A DNA stretch of 39,346 nucleotides from SHAN690 sp040905305 (lineage in GTDB: Bacteria > Bacteroidota > Bacteroidia > Flavobacteriales_G > Salibacteraceae), in assembly GCA_040905305.1 (NCBI GenBank), contig JBBDRU010000132.1, positions 1 through 39,346 of the forward strand, written 5' to 3'. The notes under the pieces were generated by a model. The model was not told where the DNA came from. It did no database searches and saw only the letters and a list, made by a program, of their open reading frames with translations. A program made the position numbers and the translations under genes. Shown one piece after another: positions 31,982 to 39,346 of this stretch; position 1 is the stretch's first letter, and every line of letters begins with the position of its first letter.

Positions 31982-32275
31982 TTAGATATTGTTTGCATCT
32001 ATTTTATCATATTCCGCGTGAGTTCCAATAAATCTTATCCAACATATTTGATATTCAAAATTGAATTTCACGATAAGTCGATAATTGTTTCCTTTAATGT
32101 TATAAACTATTCTATTGTCCTGCAAAATACTCGCACTCGGGTATTCAGATTTCAGTTCGTTTATAGTTTTCCATTGAGACTTTTCGGTTTCTCTGAACCA
32201 TGATTTTAGTTGTTGTTCACAGTCAGCGTGTTTCTCCCAAAAATCACGTAAAGTTCGTTTTGCTATTACTCGCAC
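31982..32275 (-). CDS. higB: HigB-family mRNA interferase toxin
   Basis: A 97-residue protein from a GTG start. It matches the HigB toxin family (RelE fold) with TLRDFWEKHADCEQQLKSW, then RIVYNIKGNNYRLIVKF and the C-terminal RFIGTHAEYDKID, in which the His and Arg/Lys residues cut mRNA on the ribosome. It is followed two bases later by its antitoxin. Length is usual for the family. The pair sits in an accessory-looking stretch bracketed by short repeats, which fits horizontal acquisition. Confidence 0.9.
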   Translation of the reverse strand: MRVIAKRTLRDFWEKHADCEQQLKSWFRETEKSQWKTINELKSEYPSASILQDNRIVYNIKGNNYRLIVKFNFEYQICWIRFIGTHAEYDKIDANNI

Positions 32276-32789
32276 ATTTTACTTTTTCAGATACAAACAT
32301 ACGACAAGTTACCGAAATGGTAACTAATTAGTTTTTTTGCTTGTTGCCAACTCTCAACAACAGCAACTTCCATATTCAACCGGGTTCTTCCTGTTATTCG
32401 GTATGTTTTATTTCATTTTCCCGACCAAAATAGTCAAAGCGCTGAGATGGATATTGGTCAACAAAAGCGTTATTCCTCCAAAGGTGGTTTTGCGGGGCGG
32501 TTTGCACAACAAAACTTTCTGAATTGGATGAATTTTCTTCTGAATCGGTAAAATGAGGTTGTTGGCAGGCAATGCTCAGAAACAATCCACACGCACCTGG
32601 CTTTTCCCTGCTCCGCGCGAAACGAAGCTCAGCATGGTTAAAGCACTGTCCGCAATTAATTAATTGAACACGATTTCTTCAAAAAAACCAAGTTATTAGT
32701 GGCACTGCGATTATTTGATTAAATTGCTCGTCTAGAAGACGTTTTCGTTTTCTGTCAAGGTATCCGAAAACCTGTAAATAGAGTATTAA
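32276..32789. other. Intergenic stretch upstream of HigB and the DUF4221-like lipoprotein
   Basis: About 510 bases with no supported gene. It holds repeat copy 2 (32339-32352) and a partial third copy, TTGTTGGCA, at 32559-32567. A minus-strand frame around 32394-32585 lacks recognisable features and may be a gene remnant. The region near 32580-32640 is more GC-rich than its surroundings. Confidence 0.5.
32339..32352 (+). repeat. Direct-repeat copy 2 flanking the HigBA module
   Basis: GCTTGTTGCCAACT, one base different from the copy at 31596-31609, 743 bases away. Together they bracket the complete higBA module. This could be a recombination or insertion scar; short dispersed repeats are an alternative. 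Confidence 0.5.
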
Positions 32790-33887
32790 ATGCGCTTCAA
32801 TTTATATATCAAAGTCCCTATTGTGCTAGGGGCTTTGTTTTTTTTAGTTGGTTGCTCTCAACAAACCCCATCGATTACTTCCAATTTCGTTCCCGTATTA
32901 GAAGTTTCATTGAAAAGCCATCCAAGCTTGACAACCATTGCACCACTTTCTTTAATCGGAACTTTCAAAAAAGAAGATTCTACCTATTACGCTCTATACG
33001 ACAGGTTGATAGGGCAGGTTGTTTATTTCAATAAATCGACCAACAGGATGAATTACACCTTCACAATACCCAAAAATGACACGGTCAAGTTTCCCGCAAT
33101 GGTATCGGTTATAGACTGGAATAAGATATTGTATTTCAACTCAGAAAATCAATCGCTAGTACTTACTACGACTCATGAAGTAAAGAGTGAAAAACTATTG
33201 AAGATAAAGTCTAATCAGATAGAGTGGAAGATTATAAATACATATCTGAATTTACAATTCAACAAGGATCGCACATCATTACTTTTCTCTTTGTGGGTTG
33301 ATTATTCCAACGAATCTAACCCTGACAGCCTCATGGATGAACGCTATTTATTCGTTGAAATTGACACCCATACTTTAGCGTACAACTTTATTCCATTTAA
33401 ACCCAAGTTTAAAAGGTTTAATAAATCAAATCAAAGAATATATGATATAAAGCCGTTTGTATTGCAAGACACAATCAGCCGATATGTTGGATTCAACTCT
33501 TTTCTTGAAGACATCTTAATTTACGAGAATCAAAAAAAACATGCTACACAGATAAAAGGAACAGATTACCCAGTAGAAGTAATGTACCTTCCGAGAAATT
33601 ACACACAAGAAGATATATTGAAAGAAATTGAAGGAAAAGTAGCACACAGGCTATTTTATTCCTCAAAGCATGATGTTTTCATCAGAAGAATTAAAAAATG
33701 GGAAAAAGAAGACGAAAGACAAACGAATGTATATATAGTGGAGCTTTTAAATAATCAATTCGAAGTTAAAAAGGTGTTTGATTTTGAAAAACAACTACCT
33801 TCATTTTATATGTCGGGTGATAACATTTTTCTAAAACTATTTGATCGTCCTTCACAAACCATGACACTGTATGAGTTCACAATTTAA
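32790..33887 (+). CDS. DUF4221-like lipoprotein
   Basis: A 365-residue product with the lipobox LVGCS (Cys22). The mature part is a series of beta-strands with motifs such as FPAMVSVIDWNKILYFNSE and DISRYVGFNSFLED-like stretches that resemble the Bacteroidota DUF4221 family, thought to form a beta-propeller-type envelope domain. The family call is tentative and no function is known. It overlaps the next lipoprotein by 17 bases, so the two are probably a unit. It is AT-rich compared with the core genes, suggesting an accessory region. Confidence 0.6.
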   Translation: MRFNLYIKVPIVLGALFFLVGCSQQTPSITSNFVPVLEVSLKSHPSLTTIAPLSLIGTFKKEDSTYYALYDRLIGQVVYFNKSTNRMNYTFTIPKNDTVKFPAMVSVIDWNKILYFNSENQSLVLTTTHEVKSEKLLKIKSNQIEWKIINTYLNLQFNKDRTSLLFSLWVDYSNESNPDSLMDERYLFVEIDTHTLAYNFIPFKPKFKRFNKSNQRIYDIKPFVLQDTISRYVGFNSFLEDILIYENQKKHATQIKGTDYPVEVMYLPRNYTQEDILKEIEGKVAHRLFYSSKHDVFIRRIKKWEKEDERQTNVYIVELLNNQFEVKKVFDFEKQLPSFYMSGDNIFLKLFDRPSQTMTLYEFTI

Positions 33888-34290
33888 AATACTTTGTCTC
33901 TGTTTGGTCTTATTTGGTTGTCAAGGTTCTAGTACGTCCGAACAAGAAGTATATGCTTATCTCCTCCAAAACTTAGCGGTTAAGGATGGTCAAAATGGCG
34001 CTTTTATTTTGCAGAACCCCGGTTCACCATGTGGTGGGTGCATAAATACAGGTAACAAACTAGCAGAAGAGTATTCTACTGTGCCAACGATAACTACATT
34101 GAGCAGGCGAAGATTGATTTCTGCCAGTAACTGCATTGTCGATACAACAGGTGGTTTGTTCGATCTTCTTCCTTCTACCTTTATTTCTTACGTACTCATT
34201 AAAAAAGATCACGAATTGGAATTCATTCCATTGGAACATAAATATCAAGAAATTATAATCAAGAAATTTGAAGAGTTAAACTTGAATTAG
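33871..34290 (+). CDS. Small lipoprotein with a CGGC motif
   Basis: A 139-residue product with the lipobox VLFGC (Cys about 17). A short motif SPCGGCINTGNKLAEE lies near residue 53; the CxxC is like that of thiol-active or metal-binding proteins, and the strand pattern LLPSTFISYVLIKKDHELEFI near residue 105 could be part of a thioredoxin-like fold, but I cannot confirm one. It overlaps the DUF4221-like gene by 17 bases and converges on the thiolase gene with a gap of 119 bases. Function unknown. Confidence 0.6.
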   Translation: MSSQFKILCLCLVLFGCQGSSTSEQEVYAYLLQNLAVKDGQNGAFILQNPGSPCGGCINTGNKLAEEYSTVPTITTLSRRRLISASNCIVDTTGGLFDLLPSTFISYVLIKKDHELEFIPLEHKYQEIIIKKFEELNLN

Positions 34291-34409
34291 TGAGCTCCTG
34301 TTATCACGGTTTAAAAAAATTGTGGTGTATTGATGGTGAGCTTTTGTGGAATAAAAGTTGGATGTATCATGTCATAAACAGCAACCGATTGCGGAAAAAT
34401 TCGTTCGGC

Positions 34410-35618
34410 TTAACTCCGCTCTATGATCGTAGCATAACCCTGGCCCACGCCCACACACATCGAAACCAGGGCGTATTTTTTCTGTTGTTTTTGCAGCTCA
34501 ATGGCCGCTGTTTGCAAAATGCGGGAACCAGTCATGCCAAGCGGATGTCCAATGGCAATAGCTCCTCCGTTTGGATTAATTCGTGAATCATCATCGGCTA
34601 CACCTAGAGCGCGCGTAACTGCCAGGGTTTGAACAGCAAATGCCTCATTCAATTCCAGAATGTCCATTTGTTCAAGCGTGAGTCCGGCACGTTTCAATGC
34701 CAATTTGCTTGCCTCTACCGGCCCGATTCCCATGATTCGGGGTTCCACACCGGAAACACCAGAAGAAACAATGCGAGCCATGGGCGTCAATCCATGCTTT
34801 TTTAACCCTTCTTCACTTGCGATCAACATGGCTCCTGCACCATCGTTCAATCCAGATGAATTTCCTGCTGTTACGCTTCCGCCTTCGGCTCGAAAGGCCG
34901 CGCGCAATTTGGCTAAACCTTCGGGTGTTGAATTGTCTTTGATGAATTCATCGTGCTCAAATAACAACGGATCTTGTTTTCTGCGAGGAATTTCTACTGC
35001 TACTATTTCCTCTGACAACCTACCATTATTGCGTGCTTCAGCAGCCTTCATCTGCGACCAATAAGCAAATCCGTCTTGTGCCTCACGGCTGATATTAAAC
35101 TGATCAACAAGATTTTCAGCGGTCTCTCCCATGGCATGCGTGCCGTACATCTCCTTCATTTTCTTATTCACAAATCGCCAGCCAAAACTCGAATCATACA
35201 ATTGACTATCGTTACCAAAAGGTTTTGACGATTTACTCATCACCCAGGGTCCTCGGGTCATGTGTTCAACTCCACCGGTCACGAATAGATCGCCTTCATC
35301 GGCAGCGATGGCCCTTCGCGCATGAATGGCAGCACTCATGCCCGAACTGCAGAGTCGATTCACCGTTTCCCCTGGAACTTTCCACGGCATACCTGCCAAC
35401 AAAAGCGCCATACGGGCAATGTTTCGGTTGTCTTCACCTGCCTGATTTGCACAACCCATGATCACATCATCAACAGCTTCCCAATCTACCGAAGCATTTC
35501 TGTTCATCAATGTTTTAATGACCAGGGCGGCCAAATCATCCGTACGAACCGGTGAAAGCGTTCCCTGAAATTTTCCGATTGGAGTTCTTATGGCATCTAC
35601 GATGTAAGCTTGTCTCAT
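34410..35618 (-). CDS. Acetyl-CoA acyltransferase (thiolase), PaaJ/PcaF-like
   Basis: A 402-residue type II thiolase counted from the ATG at 35618. The nucleophile Cys is in VNRLCSSGMSAA near residue 89, followed by the active-site His in NGGAIAIGHPLGMTGSR near residue 355 and the second Cys in VSMCVGVGQGYA near residue 390. Such enzymes cleave 3-oxoacyl-CoA with CoA to acetyl-CoA; in this cluster a 3-oxoadipyl-CoA (phenylacetate) or fatty-acid role is likely. It is the downstream gene of a leftward unit with the PaaI-type thioesterase, across a 105-base gap. Confidence 0.88.
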   Translation of the reverse strand: MRQAYIVDAIRTPIGKFQGTLSPVRTDDLAALVIKTLMNRNASVDWEAVDDVIMGCANQAGEDNRNIARMALLLAGMPWKVPGETVNRLCSSGMSAAIHARRAIAADEGDLFVTGGVEHMTRGPWVMSKSSKPFGNDSQLYDSSFGWRFVNKKMKEMYGTHAMGETAENLVDQFNISREAQDGFAYWSQMKAAEARNNGRLSEEIVAVEIPRRKQDPLLFEHDEFIKDNSTPEGLAKLRAAFRAEGGSVTAGNSSGLNDGAGAMLIASEEGLKKHGLTPMARIVSSGVSGVEPRIMGIGPVEASKLALKRAGLTLEQMDILELNEAFAVQTLAVTRALGVADDDSRINPNGGAIAIGHPLGMTGSRILQTAAIELQKQQKKYALVSMCVGVGQGYATIIERS

Positions 35619-35723
35619 GATCACTGTTGTTTTGAGGCGCGTTAGAACGCTTCGTTATCGAATGCAAAACAAAGGAAAGTTTGGCAATCAAAAAGGGCTG
35701 ATGTAGTGGAAGGCAGAATTCAA

Positions 35724-36146
35724 CTACACGTCCCAATCTTTTCCCGTGCGATAAACTGTTCCTTTAAATAACGCCACGGTTTTGCCTTCCTGATTGCTGA
35801 TGGTAATGTGATAAACTCCTATTTTGCTGCTCAAACTCTTTTCTTCCGCAACTGCGGTAAGCACATCGTTTTCCTTTACCTTGTTGGTATGCGAGATGGA
35901 CGTTTCAACCGAAACCGCCATTTGTCCATGTCCGTTTGCTGCAAACGCCAATGCTGAGTCTGCCAGCGAATAGGCGATCCCGCCATGAGCAATGGAAAAC
36001 CCGTTCAGCATTTCTTTTCTTACGGTCATTTTCAACACTGAATGCCCGGCAGCATCTACTACCCGCTCAATGCCCAACCATTTGCTGAATGGATCGTTGT
36101 TATACATCTTGTCAACAACCTTTTTCGCGGTATTTTCGTCTTTCAT
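35724..36146 (-). CDS. paaI: Hotdog-fold thioesterase, PaaI-type
   Basis: A 140-residue hotdog thioesterase with the family motif FSIAHGGIAYSLADSALAFAAN near residues 51-72 and the later SVETSISHTNKVKENDVLTA region. PaaI removes CoA from hydroxyphenylacetyl-CoA and other stalled intermediates of phenylacetate breakdown. The neighbouring thiolase and the 3-hydroxyacyl-CoA dehydrogenase support this assignment; a broad acyl-CoA thioesterase is the alternative. Divergent to the carboxypeptidase across 63 bases that contain the palindrome AAAGATCTTT at 36177-36186. Confidence 0.83.
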   Translation of the reverse strand: MKDENTAKKVVDKMYNNDPFSKWLGIERVVDAAGHSVLKMTVRKEMLNGFSIAHGGIAYSLADSALAFAANGHGQMAVSVETSISHTNKVKENDVLTAVAEEKSLSSKIGVYHITISNQEGKTVALFKGTVYRTGKDWDV

Positions 36147-36176
36147 GATTTTTAACTTGTAGAATTAAACGAGTTC

Positions 36177-36186
36177 AAAGATCTTT
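36177..36186. repeat. Ten-base palindrome in the divergent PaaI / carboxypeptidase intergenic region
   Basis: AAAGATCTTT is self-complementary and central to the 63-base divergent intergenic region. On the minus strand it overlaps GATCTTTG, one base from the -7 consensus for the thioesterase. Role unknown. Confidence 0.4.
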
Positions 36187-36209
36187 AAAGCCTCATCAAT
36201 AGTACGCAT

Positions 36210-37637
36210 ATGAAATTTCTTGTTCCTGCCTTTTTCGCTTCACTCTTTTCTGTGTTGTCCTTTGCACAAGATCGCAAACTTGCTCCTGTTGAAATTGAGA
36301 TTCAGCGCCTTATTCAGGACGCAGCGCTGAAACACGGCTCGGTGAGTTTTACGGCTGTAAACCTTGACAACGGTAAAGTGATAGCTGATCATAACGCGTT
36401 TAAAGCAATGGTGCCGGCATCATTAGCAAAACTGTCAACTACCTGGATAGCGCTGAAGCAGCTGGGTGAAAACCATGTTTTTAAAACCCGTATTTTACAT
36501 ACCGGTGAAGTTGTTGACGGTACTTTAAACGGCAATTTGATCGTGGTGGCCGGTGGTGACCCAAGTCTAGGTTCTCGTTATGTTTCTTCCACAGATCCGA
36601 TGGTGAAAATAAAAACCGCAATCAGCGAAGCTGGAATTCAATCCGTCAATGGTAAATTGATCATTGATGAGTCGATTTACCATGCCCAAACCACCCCAAG
36701 AGGATGGATCTGGGAAGACATGGGAAATTATTTCGGAGCGTCTCCAACTGCTTTAATGTGGAAGGATAATTTAATTGAACTTTATCTTAACAGCGGACAA
36801 GTAGGCACACCAGTAGTTCTGGCAAAACCATGGCCGGAAGACAGTCCTTATGAGCTTTCGTTCGATATCAAATCCGCTGATAACAACAAGGATGACGCGT
36901 GGTTTTTTAGCGCTCCTTATGCTACTTCAATATATGGCAAAGGCACCATCCCTGCTTCAAAAACCAATTTTTTGGTAAAAATTGCCGACCCCGACCCCGT
37001 TTACAGTTTTGTGAGGGATTTTAAAGCGGCCACCGGGATAAACGAAATTGAGATTGAGCGCAGCAGGACAGAACGGGACTATGCCAATGCAAACACTTTA
37101 TTGGAGATCACTTCTCCACCCTTAGGTGATCTTATCGCGTTGACAAATAAGCAGAGCATCAATCTATATGCTGAGGCGCTCAACATTGCTTTGGATGCCA
37201 GCGTACACCACAAAACAGTGGAAGGTGGCCTGGAAAGCATGGATAAATACCTAAAAAAAATGAAGGTGACGCAAAAAGGCACACGGCAAATTGATGGCAG
37301 CGGAAACTCACCCAGCAACAAACTCACCGGGCAGTTTATGATCGATTTGTTAGGTGGTATATACCGCGATGAGGCATTTCCAGTATTTTATGAAAGCCTT
37401 GGCGTTGGAGGCCAAAGCGGCACTGTTAAATGGTATTTTAAAAACGGTGAGGCTGCCGGGAATTTACACGCAAAAAGCGGCTCAATGACCGGTGTTCGCA
37501 ATTATGCCGGATACGTCAAAAACAAATACGATGAAACCATCGCGTTTTGCCTGATGATGAATGATTATGACGAAAACCGAAAAGCAGCATTGATGAAAAA
37601 GTTTGAAACCATCATCGAAGCCTGCATTCAGGATTAA
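36210..37637 (+). CDS. dacB: D-alanyl-D-alanine carboxypeptidase/endopeptidase, PBP4 family
   Basis: A 475-residue protein with a signal peptide ending SFAQ (residue 20). The penicillin-binding motifs are all present: SLAK at 71-74 with the nucleophile Ser71, SGN in IDGSGNSPSN near residue 362, and KSG in LHAKSGSMTG near residue 422. Between the first and second motifs lies the insertion domain of PBP4-type (S13 family) enzymes. It trims or cuts peptidoglycan in the periplasm. It converges on the small eRF1-like gene with a 14-base gap. Confidence 0.93.
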   Translation: MKFLVPAFFASLFSVLSFAQDRKLAPVEIEIQRLIQDAALKHGSVSFTAVNLDNGKVIADHNAFKAMVPASLAKLSTTWIALKQLGENHVFKTRILHTGEVVDGTLNGNLIVVAGGDPSLGSRYVSSTDPMVKIKTAISEAGIQSVNGKLIIDESIYHAQTTPRGWIWEDMGNYFGASPTALMWKDNLIELYLNSGQVGTPVVLAKPWPEDSPYELSFDIKSADNNKDDAWFFSAPYATSIYGKGTIPASKTNFLVKIADPDPVYSFVRDFKAATGINEIEIERSRTERDYANANTLLEITSPPLGDLIALTNKQSINLYAEALNIALDASVHHKTVEGGLESMDKYLKKMKVTQKGTRQIDGSGNSPSNKLTGQFMIDLLGGIYRDEAFPVFYESLGVGGQSGTVKWYFKNGEAAGNLHAKSGSMTGVRNYAGYVKNKYDETIAFCLMMNDYDENRKAALMKKFETIIEACIQD

Positions 37638-37651
37638 AGACCAGAGCTTTT

Positions 37652-38059
37652 TTACTCAAATGCCTTTTGAACCTTTTCGGTTATTTGATTTTCAGTCATA
37701 CTATCGGCTGCTTGCACTGCCTTTACAGTAGCCTTTGTATTAGCATCCTTTTGAACGGCTGTTTCGAGGTGCTTTTTTGTTTCACCCGGCCCAAAAATGT
37801 AAAGGGATTCGCAATCTGCAGGCAATGCCGAAATAACTTTTTCAAGGTATTCATCGATCTGCTGGTTTCGCCTGTTGGTCAACTTGGTTTGTGAAGAAGC
37901 ATCCTGCCCGGCATATTTGGTTGACCCGCCATAGCCACCACCGAGTTTTGTGTCTTCAACATCTGATTTTAAGTGAGCTATCACCTCACGATCTTTTGCT
38001 CTAACAATAAAAGCTTCGCGAAGGTCAATCCAAATACCCATGTTTTTATTCGCACTCAT
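37652..38059 (-). CDS. Small eRF1-domain-like protein (baeRF-related)
   Basis: A 135-residue protein with MGIWIDLREAFIVRAKDR at the N-terminus, YGGSTKYAGQD in a flexible region and CESLYIFGPGETKKHLETAV near residue 90. The GPGExKxxL element and the IWID start resemble a family of bacterial proteins related to the third domain of archaeo-eukaryotic release factors. A role in translation or stress response has been proposed for relatives, but none is shown. The assignment rests on short motifs and is tentative. No operon partner is evident. Confidence 0.5.
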   Translation of the reverse strand: MSANKNMGIWIDLREAFIVRAKDREVIAHLKSDVEDTKLGGGYGGSTKYAGQDASSQTKLTNRRNQQIDEYLEKVISALPADCESLYIFGPGETKKHLETAVQKDANTKATVKAVQAADSMTENQITEKVQKAFE

Positions 38060-38156
38060 AGTTCATTTTAATTTGACCCCAAAATAGCAAGTCTGCCTGA
38101 AATGAAACTGATCAAATATGCGAACACTATATGAGACATATCAGTTTCTTACCAAA

Positions 38157-39311
38157 TCAATAAAATGTTTTCTTAAAAGCAGCCATTTGCCTCAGCAACA
38201 CACTGGCGCGATAACGCTCTTCATGGTAGGCTAAATACAATTTATCCAACCCGTCCAGCACCTCTTGAATGCCTTTCTCATCAGCCCATTGAAGCAGGCC
38301 TTTTGGATAATTTACCCCTTTGGTCATGGCCATGTCAATATCTTCTTTGGTGGCCACGTTCAAGTGTAACGCATCTGCTGCCTCGTTGATCAACATGATA
38401 AGCACACGCCATAAAATCGCTTCTCCAACTACTTCGTTTTTATCGGGTTTAGGCAAGGTAGCACCATCGCGGTAATCATAATACCCTCTCCCTGTTTTTC
38501 TTCCTAAATAACCCGCTTCCATCATGCGTTTTTGGGTGAAAGACGGCTTGTAACGCGGATCGTAATAAAATGCGGTCCAAACAGTTTCTGTTACCGTGTA
38601 ATTGATGTCGTTTCCGATGTAATCCATCAGTTCAAACGGCCCCATTCTAAACCCCCCGATCTCTTTCAACGCCCAATCGATGGTGGCCATATCGGCAATG
38701 CCCTCTTCATAAATGCGAATGGCTTCACCATAAAAGGGTCGTGCCACTCGATTGACGATGAATCCGGGTGTGTCTTTAGCTACAACGGTCACCTTTTTCC
38801 AACTGTCGATTAAGCTTTTGGCCTTTTTTAATGTCTCATCATTTGTTTGCACGGCTGGAATAATCTCTACCAAAGGCATCAACGGGGCTGGATTAAAAAA
38901 ATGAATCCCAATAACACGCTCAGGATTCTCGCATGAAGCCGCTATTGAAGCAATGGAAAGAGAACTGGTATTGGAAGCAAGGATACAATCAACGGCAACT
39001 TCCTTTTCAAGTGTAGCAAAAACCTTCTTTTTTACCTCGAGATTTTCAATAATGGCCTCAATGACCAATCCACAATTTTGAAATGATTTATAATTTGTGC
39101 TGTGGTTGATCCGCGCTAAAATCGCATTAACCTCTTCATTGGATCGTTTTCCTTTTTCAACCAGGCGCTTCATTATTTTTTTCAGATTGGCCTGAGCCCT
39201 TTCCAACGCTTCTTCATTCGTGTCAAACAACCAAACTTTATGTCCGGCTTCGGCAGCAACCTGCGCAATACCGCTTCCCATGGTCCCTGCTCCAATTATT
39301 CCAATCTCCAT
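38157..39311 (-). CDS. paaH: 3-hydroxyacyl-CoA dehydrogenase, PaaH-like
   Basis: A 384-residue NAD-dependent dehydrogenase. The Rossmann motif is GAGTMGSGIAQ at residues 7-17, the catalytic His is in VIGIHFFNPAPLMPLVEI near residue 137, and the two C-terminal 3HCDH domains follow (GFIVNRVARPFYGEA near 200; KGVNYPKGLLQWADEKG near 335). PaaH-type enzymes oxidise 3-hydroxyadipyl-CoA to 3-oxoadipyl-CoA, the step before the thiolase. The thiolase and thioesterase are on the same strand 1.6-5 kb downstream, separated by the unrelated genes dacB and the eRF1-like gene. A fatty-acid role is equally possible. Confidence 0.88.
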   Translation of the reverse strand: MEIGIIGAGTMGSGIAQVAAEAGHKVWLFDTNEEALERAQANLKKIMKRLVEKGKRSNEEVNAILARINHSTNYKSFQNCGLVIEAIIENLEVKKKVFATLEKEVAVDCILASNTSSLSIASIAASCENPERVIGIHFFNPAPLMPLVEIIPAVQTNDETLKKAKSLIDSWKKVTVVAKDTPGFIVNRVARPFYGEAIRIYEEGIADMATIDWALKEIGGFRMGPFELMDYIGNDINYTVTETVWTAFYYDPRYKPSFTQKRMMEAGYLGRKTGRGYYDYRDGATLPKPDKNEVVGEAILWRVLIMLINEAADALHLNVATKEDIDMAMTKGVNYPKGLLQWADEKGIQEVLDGLDKLYLAYHEERYRASVLLRQMAAFKKTFY

Positions 39312-39346
39312 AATCGATTTTCGCTTTTAAAAATTATTTCCCTGTA

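Noticed and set aside
32394..32585. 63-codon leftward frame near the HigBA module
   Set aside because: No recognisable feature, TTG start, and in a noisy repeat-containing stretch; possibly a remnant, not supported as a gene.
31315..32789. Integron attC-like cassette array around HigBA
   Set aside because: The repeat cores (GTTGGCA, GTTGCCA) do not match the GTTRRRY consensus and no integrase or full paired sites are visible; only a repeat-flanked cassette can be stated.

Overview
The window looks like a chromosomal segment of a Bacteroidota bacterium, probably of the Cytophagia type. The order is inferred only from gene families. Supporting signs are a type IX secretion (T9SS) C-terminal sorting domain, many SPII lipoproteins, an SDR-type L-threonine dehydrogenase, TAnnTTTG-like -7 boxes placed very close to start codons, few Shine-Dalgarno sequences, and tight ATGA or TTGA gene overlaps. 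No rRNA, tRNA, CRISPR array, IS element or prophage was recognised.

Layout. 1-4.2 kb: a partial UPF0104 membrane protein coupled to panD, a NUDIX hydrolase, two small lipoproteins (one with a cysteine-rich LNR-like motif), a LuxE-like acyl-transfer protein and another lipoprotein. 4.3-9.2 kb: a phosphate-uptake locus with a degenerate aquaporin-fold protein, a divergent PiT permease, a Na/Pi cotransporter with a PhoU tail, and a convergent OprO/P-type porin. TTAACA-type tandem repeats lie upstream of both ends of this locus. 9.6-16.7 kb: a PaaE-like reductase, L-threonine 3-dehydrogenase, a YwqK/MORN-like protein, cysS, an M28/glutaminyl-cyclase-like lipoprotein, a TapB-like protein and a PAP2 phosphatase. 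16.8-20.0 kb: a leftward operon of four envelope or secreted proteins, two of them interrupted (an S74-domain protein with two in-frame TAA codons, and a T9SS substrate with one TAA and a frameshift). 20.2-24.7 kb: a leftward five-gene operon (single-TM protein, GT-C-like membrane protein, HAD phosphatase, methyltransferase, DPPR-synthase-like UbiA) that suggests a polyprenyl-phosphate pentose or glycan pathway. 25.0-31.3 kb: polA interrupted by an in-frame TAA just before polymerase motif A, two envelope proteins, then yicC-gmk-nadD. 31.3-34.3 kb: an accessory stretch with a HigBA toxin-antitoxin module flanked by short repeats and two uncharacterised lipoproteins. 34.4-39.3 kb: a thiolase, a PaaI-type thioesterase and a PaaH-type dehydrogenase (phenylacetate or fatty-acid CoA catabolism), interleaved with a PBP4-type carboxypeptidase and a small eRF1-like protein.

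The most interesting points are the phosphate locus with its non-canonical aquaporin-fold member and shared putative operator, the UbiA/HAD/GT-C glycan operon, and four in-frame TAA codons within 10 kb that hit three genes, one of them polA. For the TAA codons, sequencing error, decay and readthrough cannot be separated from sequence alone.
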